A DNA stretch of 64,000 nucleotides, taken from contig CAMKTJ010000006.1 of NCBI GenBank assembly GCA_946415645.1, positions 1 to 64,000 on the forward strand, read 5' to 3'. This document shows, in pieces, positions 41,446 to 49,948 of the stretch. A program made the translations under genes and the position numbers. This stretch comes from an uncultured Prevotellaceae bacterium (GTDB lineage: Bacteria; Bacteroidota; Bacteroidia; Bacteroidales; Bacteroidaceae). The first letter of the stretch is position 1. Every line of letters begins with the position of its first letter. The notes under the pieces were generated by a model, which saw only the letters and a list, made by a program, of their open reading frames with translations, made no database searches and had not been told where the DNA came from.

Positions 41446-43799
41446 AATGTTCTGACATTAAGAGATACTTCTTTTAGGATACTGGCGGCTAACTCGGGGG
41501 TGAGTTTCTTGAAGTCCTGTTCTCTGGGAGTAATCAATAAACCACACATATCCAATGCGCCAGGACTTACCAATAACTGGTCTTCGCCCTGGGCGGTATA
41601 GCAGTCAGGACGGTGTTTGGCACGTGGGAAAACGAGGGTTACAACCTCTTCGTCTTGCTGCCAGCAGACAATATTCATACGGGGTTCAGTCTCGCCCTCA
41701 TGTAAGGGCAGACTGTTATAGATACGTTGGAAACGTTCCTCTGCCTCTTCTGCCTCTGCTGTGCGTATCACCAGAACTGGGCAGGGATAGTTGGTCAGTA
41801 GGGAGATGCCTTCGGCAAAGGGCTCCAAAGCGGGTTCGTAGATACGTTTCCAGTCGCGTTCCAAGGGGGCAATGCCTCGACTTCCCGCCTGCAGGTGCAT
41901 ATGGTCGGGACAGGAAGCTCCGCACAGTGGACCATTGTAGAATACCATATAATCAGGCATCTGTTGGGCTATCTTGAACAAGTCCTGAAAGCGACCCTTT
42001 ATAAGTTGTGGGGTATGCTCACGGGCAGGGATAGTGAAGTGCTTGGGCAGGATAGGGAAGGGGTTGACCAACAATTGGTACTGTCCCAGCACGGGCAGAG
42101 CATGTTGCTCGGCAGGTCGGTTACTATCGCACAGGAAGCAGGGGCGTTTCTCTATTGCCTGCTTGCTGATATTGGCACCAGTACTGACCATGCGGGCGGG
42201 GTTCCACTGAACATTGAGCCCCCCTCCGACTCCCCCGAGGGGGAGTGCTTTCGTCTGTACTTCTTTTAGGGCCTCGTAGCGAGTGGCGGCGTCAGACCAG
42301 TTTTTTTTTTCGCTTTGGAAGAATTCTTCCACCTCTGTGGGCTGCGGCACTTGATTCCTGCTTTTGTTCAGTTGCTGGCGAGCCAGAATCTCCAAGGTGC
42401 GCAGGTGATCCTTGTAGGTATTGTTCTTGTTGATCTTTTCCTGACTAAGGGCAGCATCGCTATTGCCTTCCCATCTGCGGCAGAGATAAACCTCGTGGTA
42501 GATACGACCGATGTGGTAGCGTCGGCTTATCATCAGACCTAACGCATAGTCCTCGCCATAGCTGGTGTTGGGAATCTGCAGTTCCCTTAGCACAGGGGTA
42601 TAGAAGGCACGTGGTGCCCCCAGTCCGTTGATGCGAAGGGCATTGTTGCGTCCATTATCGGGTGTCCATTCCTTATGGTCGATGAGGCCTGGTGGCAAGG
42701 TGTTCAGTTGGAAGTCGCACATACGGTAAGAGCCAATGACCATGGCAGCCTGTTGTTCACGGAAAGCATCTACCATTTCTTGTAAGGTGTTGGGGGAACT
42801 GTAGAGGTCGTCGCTATCCAATTGTACCACAAAGCGTCCTACTTGTGGGTGATGCACGGCTGTGTTCCAGCAACCACCGATGCCCAAATCATTGCGTTCG
42901 GGGATGATGTGAATAAGGTGGCCCCCTCCGTCTCCCCCTTGGGGGAGTGATTTGCCAATCTGCTTTATCTTTTCAGTTGTGCCATCAGTGGAATGATTGT
43001 CGATGACGATAACATTAAAGGGGAATGATGTCTCCTGCGTGAGGGCTGAGCGTATGGCATCTTCTATAGTGCGTTCGCGGTTGCGGACGGGTATGATGAC
43101 AGAAGCCTCTACGGCAAACTCGCCTTCAGAGAAATCTATGTCCTGGAAGGTCTCGGGTGCCAGATAAGCACCAATGGCTTTCAGATGATTGGTACATGCC
43201 TGTTCCATCTCTATCTGACGGTCGCGATTGCGAGGGTCAACGTAATCAAACTGCTTTTGTCCACTCAGATGGGTATCCTGCTCCACCTCGGTATACAGGA
43301 ACTCATCGACATGAACAGGCAGCATGGTACGACTGACAAACAGGCGGAAGTCGTACAAGGCGGCAAAGCGGAAGTTCACCTCTTTTGCCTGAGCAATATA
43401 ATCCTTGAGGGCTGATGTGCGAATCAGCAATAGGGAGCCCATCTGGAAATCATCGCGTACAGAGCCTAATTGACAGTCAACAAGAGGGGCCCCCTCCCTG
43501 CTCCCGGAAGGGAGGGCTATGTAATGATCTGAATACAGCATCAGGGCGTTGCTGTCCTCTGCTATTGTGAGCATGCGTGTCAGGGCATAGTAGCCTAACT
43601 GCAGCGTATCATACTTGGTGTACAGCAATAGGTAGGGGGCTGTAGCCTTACTGACTATCCACCGTAAGGTTTCTATGTTTCCGGGGCCATCTTCGCGTAG
43701 GAAGTGGATGGCACCCACCTGTTCTTCTTTCTGTAATTGTTGCAGTGTGGCGGCCACTTGCTCGTCGCTCTGCCAGGGTATAAAGCAATCTATTGTCAT
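41439..43799 (-). CDS. GT2 glycosyltransferase fused to DUF4922 (HIT/GalT-like) domain
   Basis: About 786 residues. Start placed at [10 protein letters not shown] (43799 or the Met one codon before) because a TACTTTTG -7 box at 43808-43815 would put the longer start (43862) upstream of the promoter. N-terminal part: glycosyltransferase-like with [21 protein letters not shown] and [10 protein letters not shown] near 255-295, and [12 protein letters not shown]-terminal about 300 residues: DUF4922, with CDSNRPAEQ and the HIT-like [10 protein letters not shown]. Three in-frame GC-rich palindromic inserts are visible ([28 protein letters not shown]). A nucleotide-sugar role is plausible but not shown. 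Confidence 0.85.
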   Translation of the reverse strand: MTIDCFIPWQSDEQVAATLQQLQKEEQVGAIHFLREDGPGNIETLRWIVSKATAPYLLLYTKYDTLQLGYYALTRMLTIAEDSNALMLYSDHYIALPSGSREGAPLVDCQLGSVRDDFQMGSLLLIRTSALKDYIAQAKEVNFRFAALYDFRLFVSRTMLPVHVDEFLYTEVEQDTHLSGQKQFDYVDPRNRDRQIEMEQACTNHLKAIGAYLAPETFQDIDFSEGEFAVEASVIIPVRNRERTIEDAIRSALTQETSFPFNVIVIDNHSTDGTTEKIKQIGKSLPQGGDGGGHLIHIIPERNDLGIGGCWNTAVHHPQVGRFVVQLDSDDLYSSPNTLQEMVDAFREQQAAMVIGSYRMCDFQLNTLPPGLIDHKEWTPDNGRNNALRINGLGAPRAFYTPVLRELQIPNTSYGEDYALGLMISRRYHIGRIYHEVYLCRRWEGNSDAALSQEKINKNNTYKDHLRTLEILARQQLNKSRNQVPQPTEVEEFFQSEKKNWSDAATRYEALKEVQTKALPLGGVGGGLNVQWNPARMVSTGANISKQAIEKRPCFLCDSNRPAEQHALPVLGQYQLLVNPFPILPKHFTIPAREHTPQLIKGRFQDLFKIAQQMPDYMVFYNGPLCGASCPDHMHLQAGSRGIAPLERDWKRIYEPALEPFAEGISLLTNYPCPVLVIRTAEAEEAEERFQRIYNSLPLHEGETEPRMNIVCWQQDEEVVTLVFPRAKHRPDCYTAQGEDQLLVSPGALDMCGLLITPREQDFKKLTPELAASILKEVSLNVRTLK
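42218..42254. repeat. In-frame GC-rich palindromic insert 1
   Basis: CCCCCCTCCGACTCCCCC-gag-GGGGGAGTG, encoding [11 protein letters not shown] on the minus strand. Confidence 0.8.
42919..42956. repeat. In-frame GC-rich palindromic insert 2
   Basis: CCCCCTCCGTCTCCCCC-tt-GGGGGAGTG, encoding [11 protein letters not shown] on the minus strand. Confidence 0.8.
43486..43519. repeat. In-frame GC-rich palindromic insert 3
   Basis: GGCCCCCTCCCTGCTCCCGGAAGGGAGGG, encoding [11 protein letters not shown] on the minus strand. Confidence 0.75.
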
Positions 43800-43807
43800 C
43801 ATAGGCA

Positions 43808-43856
43808 CAAAAGTAGGGCTTTTTTTTCGTTCTACAAAATAAAAGATGTATCTTCG
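43808..43856. promoter_or_regulatory. Divergent, nearly leaderless promoters
   Basis: Minus strand: TACTTTTG (43808-43815), 8 bases before ATG 43799. Plus strand: TATCTTCG (43849-43856), 4 bases before ATG 43861. Transcripts would begin at or next to the start codons. Confidence 0.55.
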
Positions 43857-43860
43857 CATC

Positions 43861-44829
43861 ATGAAAGTTTATATTTTCAATCCCGAGAATGATATGGCCC
43901 TTGCCGATGGTAACCCCGGCTATACGCCTCCAGCTATCATCAGGCAGATGAGAGATGAACTCTATTGGCTTCCCAACTGGTGGGCCGAGGAGGATGATAT
44001 TGTGTGGAACGGAACGGATAAGCTGCAACTGAAACCGGGTGACGAGATATGTCCATGGGGGTGGAGTCCTGCCCTTATCCATCAACTGCGTCTGGCTGGT
44101 GTGACTGATGAGTTTCTGCCTACGGACGAGGAAATGGAACGACTGCGTTGGCTCTCGCACCGTCAGACGGCTGTAGAGGCACTGGCTGCCTGTAGAAAGG
44201 ATGGCTTGATTGGTGACGCCCTGATGGGGGAATCTCATCTTTGTAAGACGGAGGAAGAGATAAAAGCCATTCTTTCTGCTGCCAAAGAAGGGCAGGAGTT
44301 CATGCTTAAAGCCCCTTGGAGCAGCAGCGGTAGGGGCTTGATGCTTTGTGGCAGTCCTAATGCCAAGGGATGGATAAAGAATACGCTAAAGGCACAAGGC
44401 TCTGTGGTGGTGGAGAGGCTGTTACAGAAAGTATCCGACTTTGCCCTGGAGTTCTGGTGCGATGGCAAGGGTGGGGTGGAATATAAGGGACTGAGTCTGT
44501 TCTACACCAACGAGGGTGGTGCATACCTGGGTAACTGGGTAGCTCCTGAGGGTCAGAAACTGCAATGGTTGATGCAATATGCTGATCCGCAGATGCTGAT
44601 GGATATCCGCCAATGGTGGGAGAAGTATCTGCAGCAATTCCAATACCGTGGACCCGTGGGCGTTGATATGATGCTTTGCCAAGGTGGTATCTGTCCGTGC
44701 ATAGAGATAAACTGGCGTATGACAATGGGGTATATCTCCACCCTTCTTCCTGCCCAAGGTAAGTATGGCCGTATGGTGGTGGAGTACATATATGGTCATT
44801 ATTCAGCTGAAGTGGAAGCGTTTAGTTAA
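43861..44829 (+). CDS. ATP-grasp-like hypothetical protein
   Basis: About 322 residues from [24 protein letters not shown] (43861). An upstream Met (43846) lies before the -7 box. The pattern [20 protein letters not shown] near 147-166, VVERLL and the C-terminal [11 protein letters not shown] is ATP-grasp-like (Lys/Gly-rich ATP loop, E-x-N metal site). Such enzymes ligate carboxylates to amines. No neighbour gives a clue to the substrate. It diverges from the GT2/DUF4922 gene and ends at a strong terminator. Confidence 0.7.
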   Translation: MKVYIFNPENDMALADGNPGYTPPAIIRQMRDELYWLPNWWAEEDDIVWNGTDKLQLKPGDEICPWGWSPALIHQLRLAGVTDEFLPTDEEMERLRWLSHRQTAVEALAACRKDGLIGDALMGESHLCKTEEEIKAILSAAKEGQEFMLKAPWSSSGRGLMLCGSPNAKGWIKNTLKAQGSVVVERLLQKVSDFALEFWCDGKGGVEYKGLSLFYTNEGGAYLGNWVAPEGQKLQWLMQYADPQMLMDIRQWWEKYLQQFQYRGPVGVDMMLCQGGICPCIEINWRMTMGYISTLLPAQGKYGRMVVEYIYGHYSAEVEAFS

Positions 44830-44837
44830 ATAAAAAA

Positions 44838-44867
44838 GAGCGTCACAATTGTGATGCTCTTTTTTTT
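44838..44867. terminator. Terminator between the ATP-grasp-like gene and tRNA-Gln
   Basis: GAGCGTCACAATTGTGATGCTC then T9; A6 on the left side makes it usable from both strands. Confidence 0.92.
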
Positions 44868-44871
44868 GTGT

Positions 44872-44941
44872 TGGGCTACCCGGACTCGAACCAGGAAAGG
44901 CAGGACCAGAATCTGCAGTGTTACCATTACACCATAGCCCA
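44872..44941 (-). tRNA. tRNA-Gln (anticodon CTG)
   Basis: 70 bases that fold into a cloverleaf: acceptor TGGGCTA/TAGCCCA, D arm GTGT..ACAC, anticodon loop TTCTGGT (CTG) and T arm CCTGG-TTCGAGT-CCGGG. The base of the anticodon stem has an A31-C39 mismatch. CCA is not encoded. Confidence 0.92.
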
Positions 44942-44972
44942 ATAAATAACGGGACGAATCCGTTTTGCGCTG

Positions 44973-45003
44973 CAAAGGTATGGACTTTTTCTGAACTGAC
45001 AAA
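44973..45003 (-). promoter_or_regulatory. Promoter of tRNA-Gln
   Basis: Minus strand TTTG (45000-45003), 19-base spacer, TACCTTTG (44973-44980): a full consensus match, 31 bases before the tRNA. Confidence 0.8.
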
Positions 45004-45029
45004 ACTTTATGCCAAAAAAATACAAAAAA

Positions 45030-45061
45030 TTTGCATTATCGCCTAACTCTCTGTACCTTTG
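45030..45061 (+). promoter_or_regulatory. Promoter of the rsfS operon
   Basis: TTTG (45030-45033), 20-base spacer, TACCTTTG (45054-45061), 12 bases before ATG 45074: a full consensus match. Confidence 0.8.
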
Positions 45062-45073
45062 CAACCAAATAAA

Positions 45074-45448
45074 ATGATAAATAAATTGAAGAAAGAAAAG
45101 AATCTCCTTGTAGAAGCTATAGTACAAGGAATGCAGGATAAGAAAGGTAGAAATATTGTTGTGGTGGATCTCTCGGAGATACCTGACACCATCTGTAGGT
45201 ATTTTGTTATAGCCACGGGCGGTTCACCCTCACAGATACAGGCCTTAGCGCGCAGCGTTGGAGATAAAGCATTGGAACTGGCAGAGCAGAAGCCACTTGC
45301 CATAGACGGTTTATTGCATGCCCAGTGGGTTGCTATGGACTTTGCCGAGGTTATTGTTCATATACTCTTGCCTGAAGAGCGCGCCTTCTATGATATAGAG
45401 CATTTGTGGGCCGACGCAGAGTTGACTCAGGTGCCTGATCTGGATTAA
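45074..45448 (+). CDS. rsfS: Ribosome silencing factor RsfS
   Basis: About 124 residues. RsfS/DUF143 family protein that binds L14 and blocks subunit joining when nutrients are short. Family core visible: GRNIVVVDLSEIPDTICRYFVIATGGSPSQIQALA and AQWVAMDFAEVIVHILLPEERAFYDIEHLW, read in parts. The ATG at 45074 is preferred; a TTG at 45059 would overlap the -7 box. It leads an operon with ftsH, 15 bases downstream. Confidence 0.93.
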   Translation: MINKLKKEKNLLVEAIVQGMQDKKGRNIVVVDLSEIPDTICRYFVIATGGSPSQIQALARSVGDKALELAEQKPLAIDGLLHAQWVAMDFAEVIVHILLPEERAFYDIEHLWADAELTQVPDLD

Positions 45449-45463
45449 TATAATGTAAGAACT

Positions 45464-47404
45464 ATGAGCAAGCAGAAACCCAAACTTCCCCAGTTCAGCC
45501 TTACGTGGCTATACGTTGTTATAGCGGTAGTGCTGGGATTCCTTATTCTTAATGGCGGTACCGGCTCATTGATGGATGGTGGCTCTAAGGAAGTCACTTA
45601 TAGTCAGTTCAAAGAGTATGTAAGAAACGGCTATGCCAGTAAGATTGTTGTTAACAAAAAGGAGGGAACTCTGGTGATGTATGTTCAGCCTCAGCATTTA
45701 CGCGATGTGTTCCCCACTACCAAGATTAAGCCGGGTGCCACAAGTGTTGTGCAGGCCCAATACCCTTCGAATGACAAGTTGGAGGACTTTGTGGAGCAGG
45801 AGCATGAGGCAGGACATTTCAGTGGCGATGTGAAATATGAGAATGGTAGTGATGCCATCTCCAACTTTTTCTGGAGCTTTGGTCCCCTGATTCTTATTGC
45901 TATCTTCTGGATATTCATCATGCGTCGTATGGGCGGTGGTGGAAGCGGAAGCAGCGGTGGAGGTCCTATGGGTATCTTCAACGTAGGCAGAAGTCGTGCC
46001 CAGTTAGTGGATAAGGATGAGGCCAGCAAGGTTACTTTCAAGGATGTTGCTGGTCAGGCTGGTGCCAAGCAGGAGGTGCAGGAGATTGTAGAGTTCCTGA
46101 AGAACCCTGATAAATATACAGAATTGGGTGGTAAGATACCCAAGGGCGCCTTGTTGGTAGGCCCTCCGGGAACAGGTAAGACCCTTCTGGCAAAGGCTGT
46201 GGCTGGTGAGGCTGATGTGCCATTCTTCTCTATGTCGGGTAGCGACTTTGTAGAGATGTTTGTGGGCGTTGGTGCCAGTCGTGTGCGCGACCTCTTCCGC
46301 CAGGCAAAGGAGAAGGCTCCCTGTATCATCTTTATTGATGAGATTGATGCCGTGGGTCGTGCCCGTAGCAGGGGTATGCAGATGGGTGCCAATGATGAGC
46401 GCGAGAGCACGCTGAACCAGTTGCTCACCGAGATGGACGGCTTTGGTACCAATAGCGGTGTTATCATTCTGGCCGCTACCAACCGTGCTGACATTCTGGA
46501 TAAGGCGCTGCTGCGTGCAGGTCGTTTCGACCGTCAGATACACGTTGACCTGCCTGATGTGAACGAAAGAAAGGAAATCTTCCAGGTTCATCTGCGTCCT
46601 GTGAAGACCGATGATACTATAGATATAGATTTCCTGGCCCGACAGACCCCTGGCTTCAGCGGAGCTGATATTGCCAATGTCTGCAACGAGGCTGCCTTGA
46701 TAGCTGCCCGTAACAGCAAGACTGCTGTGGGTAAGGATGATTTCCTGGCTGCCGTTGACCGTATCATAGGCGGTTTGGAAAAGAAGACCAAGGTGATGAC
46801 AGCCGAGGAGAAGCGCACTATTGCCCTCCATGAGGCTGGTCATGCTACCATCAGCTGGTTGTTGCAGTATGCCAATCCTCTTGTGAAAGTCACCATTGTT
46901 CCCCGTGGCCGTGCCTTGGGTGCTGCCTGGTACTTGCCTGAGGAACGTCAGATAACCACTCGTGAGCAGATGCTGGATGAGATGTGTGCCACCCTGGGCG
47001 GTCGTGCTGCCGAGGAACTCTTTACCGGTCACATCAGCAGCGGTGCTATGAACGACCTGGAGCGTGTGACCAAGCAGGCCTACAGCATGATTGCCTATAT
47101 GGGAATGGCTGACGATCTGCCCAACATCTGCTATTACAATAATCAGGAGTATAGCTTCCAGCGTCCCTACAGTGAGGCTACAGCCCAGCTGATAGATCAG
47201 GAGACGCAGAAGATGATAGCCCAGCAGTATCAGCGTGCCAAGGATATTCTGAGTCAGCATACCGAGGGGCACGCTCAGTTGGCTCAACTCTTGGTAGAGC
47301 GTGAGGTCATCTTTGCCGAGGATGTAGAACGTATCTTTGGTCCTCGTCCCTGGAGCAGTCGCACAGACGAGCTGCTGAGCGAAGAAGTGAAGAGTGGAGA
47401 GTGA
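45464..47404 (+). CDS. ftsH: ATP-dependent zinc metalloprotease FtsH
   Basis: 646 residues, inner membrane. Membrane helix near 14-31, periplasmic domain, second helix near 140-160 ([13 protein letters not shown]), then AAA+ domain with Walker A GPPGTGKT (233-240), Walker [10 protein letters not shown] and the zinc motif HEAGH (456-460). It degrades membrane and regulatory proteins. The end of the gene (EEVKSGE and stop) lies inside a gaagtgaagagtgga oligomer repeat, so its last residues look repeat-derived. Confidence 0.96.
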   Translation: MSKQKPKLPQFSLTWLYVVIAVVLGFLILNGGTGSLMDGGSKEVTYSQFKEYVRNGYASKIVVNKKEGTLVMYVQPQHLRDVFPTTKIKPGATSVVQAQYPSNDKLEDFVEQEHEAGHFSGDVKYENGSDAISNFFWSFGPLILIAIFWIFIMRRMGGGGSGSSGGGPMGIFNVGRSRAQLVDKDEASKVTFKDVAGQAGAKQEVQEIVEFLKNPDKYTELGGKIPKGALLVGPPGTGKTLLAKAVAGEADVPFFSMSGSDFVEMFVGVGASRVRDLFRQAKEKAPCIIFIDEIDAVGRARSRGMQMGANDERESTLNQLLTEMDGFGTNSGVIILAATNRADILDKALLRAGRFDRQIHVDLPDVNERKEIFQVHLRPVKTDDTIDIDFLARQTPGFSGADIANVCNEAALIAARNSKTAVGKDDFLAAVDRIIGGLEKKTKVMTAEEKRTIALHEAGHATISWLLQYANPLVKVTIVPRGRALGAAWYLPEERQITTREQMLDEMCATLGGRAAEELFTGHISSGAMNDLERVTKQAYSMIAYMGMADDLPNICYYNNQEYSFQRPYSEATAQLIDQETQKMIAQQYQRAKDILSQHTEGHAQLAQLLVEREVIFAEDVERIFGPRPWSSRTDELLSEEVKSGE

Positions 47405-47435
47405 AGAATGTTCAATTCTCAATGTTCAATAATAA
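47388..47435. repeat. Oligomer repeat at the ftsH 3' end
   Basis: gaagtgaagagtggagagtgaaga then ttcaattctcaatgttcaat; it covers the last ftsH codons and the whole spacer to cdsA. Confidence 0.78.
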
Positions 47436-48278
47436 ATGAAAAACCTTGTAACTCGTACCCTTACCGGCCTAGTATATGTGGTATTATTAGCAGGGAGTAC
47501 TATATATAGTCCTGTAACTGCATTTTTCTTCTTTGGTATTGTAGCGGCTGCCACCCTTTTTGAGTTCGGCACTGTTATGAACAATCATGCCGGGGCCAGC
47601 ATGCCCCGTGCCATCAATGCACTGGCTGGATTCATTCTGGTAGCTGCTGTCTGGCTGTTCTGTATTGGAAGCATCTCGGCATCCCGTATGATAGCCCTTT
47701 GGGCTCTGCTCTTATTATATATAATGGTAAGCGAGTTGTACAGACATAGTCAGGATTCCATTCGAAACTGGAGTCTTGCCCTGGCCTCTCAGCTCTATGT
47801 TGCTATGCCGTTTGCTTTGCTTCCCTTGCTTAGTATCAGTAGGGATGAGATGGCAGGTAAAATGGTTTATACATGGATTTATCCGCTTGCCCTGTTTGTT
47901 TTCCTTTGGGTGAACGATACCTTTGCATATCTTTCCGGTCTAACATTACACAAATTCTTCCCTTGGAAGCTGTTCCCCAGTGTGTCACCTAAGAAGACAT
48001 GGGTGGGCAGCACGGGCGGATGTCTGTTTACTCTGCTGACCAGTGTAGCCATCTGGCATGTGCAGCCTGGCACCCTCAGCCTGTGGCAGTGGCTGGGCTT
48101 TGCTGCCATTGTAGTTGTCTCCGGCACCTTTGGAGATCTGGTTGAGAGCCATATGAAACGCCAGCTCAACATCAAGGACAGCAGTCACATCCTTCCTGGG
48201 CATGGAGGTCTTCTAGACCGCTTCGACAGTAGCCTTTTGGCTATTCCTTCGGTTACAATTTATTTCTTATTACTATGA
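47436..48278 (+). CDS. cdsA: Phosphatidate cytidylyltransferase
   Basis: 280 residues, polytopic inner-membrane enzyme that makes CDP-diacylglycerol from phosphatidate and CTP. The family signature is complete near the C-terminus: GDLVESHMKRQLNIKDSSHI, then LPGHGGLLDRFDS. It is preceded by FtsH across a repeat-filled spacer and followed 3 bases later by the CotH-like gene, so it is probably co-transcribed with both. Confidence 0.95.
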   Translation: MKNLVTRTLTGLVYVVLLAGSTIYSPVTAFFFFGIVAAATLFEFGTVMNNHAGASMPRAINALAGFILVAAVWLFCIGSISASRMIALWALLLLYIMVSELYRHSQDSIRNWSLALASQLYVAMPFALLPLLSISRDEMAGKMVYTWIYPLALFVFLWVNDTFAYLSGLTLHKFFPWKLFPSVSPKKTWVGSTGGCLFTLLTSVAIWHVQPGTLSLWQWLGFAAIVVVSGTFGDLVESHMKRQLNIKDSSHILPGHGGLLDRFDSSLLAIPSVTIYFLLL

Positions 48279-48281
48279 TTT

Positions 48282-49796
48282 ATGCGTTTTTTTCTTTTTT
48301 TGTTCCTTGTTTGCTATTACCCTTTATGCTGTAAATCGCAACCAACTAAATTACCTGTTCTGAGAGTCTATTTTGAGGGAGAAATCCTTCCTGATATGGA
48401 CTATTGTAATGGTACCATGCAACTTACGGATACGGATAATTCTGTTGTCCGCTTGCCTGCCAAGTTCCGTACCAGAGGGGCTACGGTCAGAAAATACCCG
48501 ATGAAGCCCTCGCTCAACATGAAGCTCCGTTCAGAAGATTACACAGAGGAGGCTGATTCGGCATTACTGAGCATGCGTTCCTGTTCATCATGGATTCTGG
48601 ATGCTATGGCCATAGACCGTATATGCATGCGTAACCGTGTGGCCTTTGATATCTGGAATGAATTCTCGCGTCTGCCGTATGACACCGAGTTTGAAGGGCG
48701 TAACGGAACAGAGGGCAGGTTCATAGAATTATATATCAACGACCAGTATCGTGGTATTTACTGCCTTACGGACCGCATTAACCGTAAACTCCTTAATCTG
48801 AAGAAATACCAGGAGCAAACTGACGGTAGTGTTCTGGTTAGAGGCGTCCTGTACAAAAGCGGCACAATGAATATCCAGAACCAGAATGAACCCTGTTACA
48901 GTGAAGACTCTGCAACTTGTGTTGTAGAATGGCATAATGCCTGGGAACTGTCTTATCCGGAAGAGTATGGAAGTGCCAAGGTCTGGCAACCTTTGCAGGA
49001 TGCTATACTGAATGGCTATAATAGCGACTATGTCAAGCGTTATTTCTATCTTCAGAACTTGGCAGACTATCAGATTCTTGTTATGGCTCTTGCCATCAGT
49101 GACAACTGGGGTAATAAGAATAGGTTCTTTAGTATTCGCAACATCAATAAAGACATCAATAACCCTGATCCTGCGGAATCTAACCGACGTAAGTTTGTTA
49201 TAACACCATGGGATCTGGATACAAGCTTTGGTGGCCATTATGAAGGAGAATATTATGATGGAAACTATTTGGACTGGCCTTTGGATCCGATATTTAATAA
49301 TGCACCTTACCCTTATGGTCCCATTTGTGCGGATGATGAATATCTGGCTATCCTTAAACAACGTTGGATAGAAGCCAGAAGGGGAGCGTTCTCTCCGTCT
49401 TCTATACGTGAAAAGTTGGAGCGCTATCGCAACCTTTTCCTAAATAGCGGAGCATGGCAGCGTATGGTGGACTATTACGAGAAACAGAATTTGCGTCCCT
49501 TGTATGTGTTGGACTTGTCCCGTGAGATATCTCTTATTAATGAGTGGTATCAGAACCGTTTCCGGCTGATAGATGCTTGTTTTGGCATCACAGACACTGA
49601 GGATGGAATTGAAGAAATTCAAAATTCAAAATCAGAAATTCAAAATGATGAGATATACGACCTCGCAGGTCGTAAGGTGCAAGGAGCAAGGTGCAAGGGG
49701 CTAGGGGATAGCTCTAACTCTCAACTCTCAACTTTCAACTCTCAACTAAAGAAAGGAGTTTATATCCATAGAGGAAAAAGGATATCCGTTAGGTAA
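48282..49796 (+). CDS. CotH kinase-like secreted protein with repeat-expanded C-terminal tail
   Basis: 504 residues. N-terminal hydrophobic signal (FFLFLFLVCYYPLCCKS; possibly a lipoprotein). The CotH region follows: RVYFEGEILPDMDYCNGTMQL, KFRTRGATVRKYPMKPSLNMK, SWILDAMAIDRICMRNRVAFDIW and TPWDLDTSFGG, spaced as in the family. CotH of Bacillus is a protein kinase. The last 60 residues carry a sorting-like tail (IYDLAGRKVQ..KKGVYIHRGKRISVR) interrupted by two oligomer repeats (IQNSKSEIQN and SNSQLSTFNSQL). Last gene of the rsfS operon. Confidence 0.82.
   Translation: MRFFLFLFLVCYYPLCCKSQPTKLPVLRVYFEGEILPDMDYCNGTMQLTDTDNSVVRLPAKFRTRGATVRKYPMKPSLNMKLRSEDYTEEADSALLSMRSCSSWILDAMAIDRICMRNRVAFDIWNEFSRLPYDTEFEGRNGTEGRFIELYINDQYRGIYCLTDRINRKLLNLKKYQEQTDGSVLVRGVLYKSGTMNIQNQNEPCYSEDSATCVVEWHNAWELSYPEEYGSAKVWQPLQDAILNGYNSDYVKRYFYLQNLADYQILVMALAISDNWGNKNRFFSIRNINKDINNPDPAESNRRKFVITPWDLDTSFGGHYEGEYYDGNYLDWPLDPIFNNAPYPYGPICADDEYLAILKQRWIEARRGAFSPSSIREKLERYRNLFLNSGAWQRMVDYYEKQNLRPLYVLDLSREISLINEWYQNRFRLIDACFGITDTEDGIEEIQNSKSEIQNDEIYDLAGRKVQGARCKGLGDSSNSQLSTFNSQLKKGVYIHRGKRISVR
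49612..49745. repeat. Two oligomer repeats inside the CotH C-terminal tail
   Basis: attcaaaattcaaaatcag (49616-49645) and ctctcaactctcaactttcaact (49719-49745). Both are read in frame on either side of YDLAGRKVQGAR. Confidence 0.75.
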
Positions 49797-49803
49797 GTAT
49801 TCG

Positions 49804-49841
49804 AAAAAAGGGAGTTGGAAAATACCCAACTCCCTTTTTTG
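49804..49841. terminator. Bidirectional terminator
   Basis: GGGAGTTGG-aaaata-CCCAACTCCC with A6 before and T6 after. It ends both the rsfS-cotH operon (+) and the GH115/giant-protein operon (-). Confidence 0.92.
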
Positions 49842-49853
49842 TAAACTTTCATT

Positions 49854-49948
49854 TCACTCACTTAATCGCAACCTTGAACTTTGTTCGAGCTTGCTCACGT
49901 TCGGAAGTGATAGTGAGCTTTCACTTCGCTCACTTAATCGCAACCTTT
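49854..49948. repeat. Direct repeat of the giant gene's 3' end
   Basis: The word ttcactcacttaatcgcaacctt-like occurs at about 49854-49875 and again at 49925-49948, where it encodes the last residues and stop. The spacer also has a gagcttgctcacgttcgg palindromic stretch. Confidence 0.7.

Noticed and set aside
46004-47422. 472-codon open frame antisense to ftsH
   Set aside because: Lies entirely opposite a clear FtsH gene; its Leu/His/Thr-rich composition is what the antisense of this codon usage gives.
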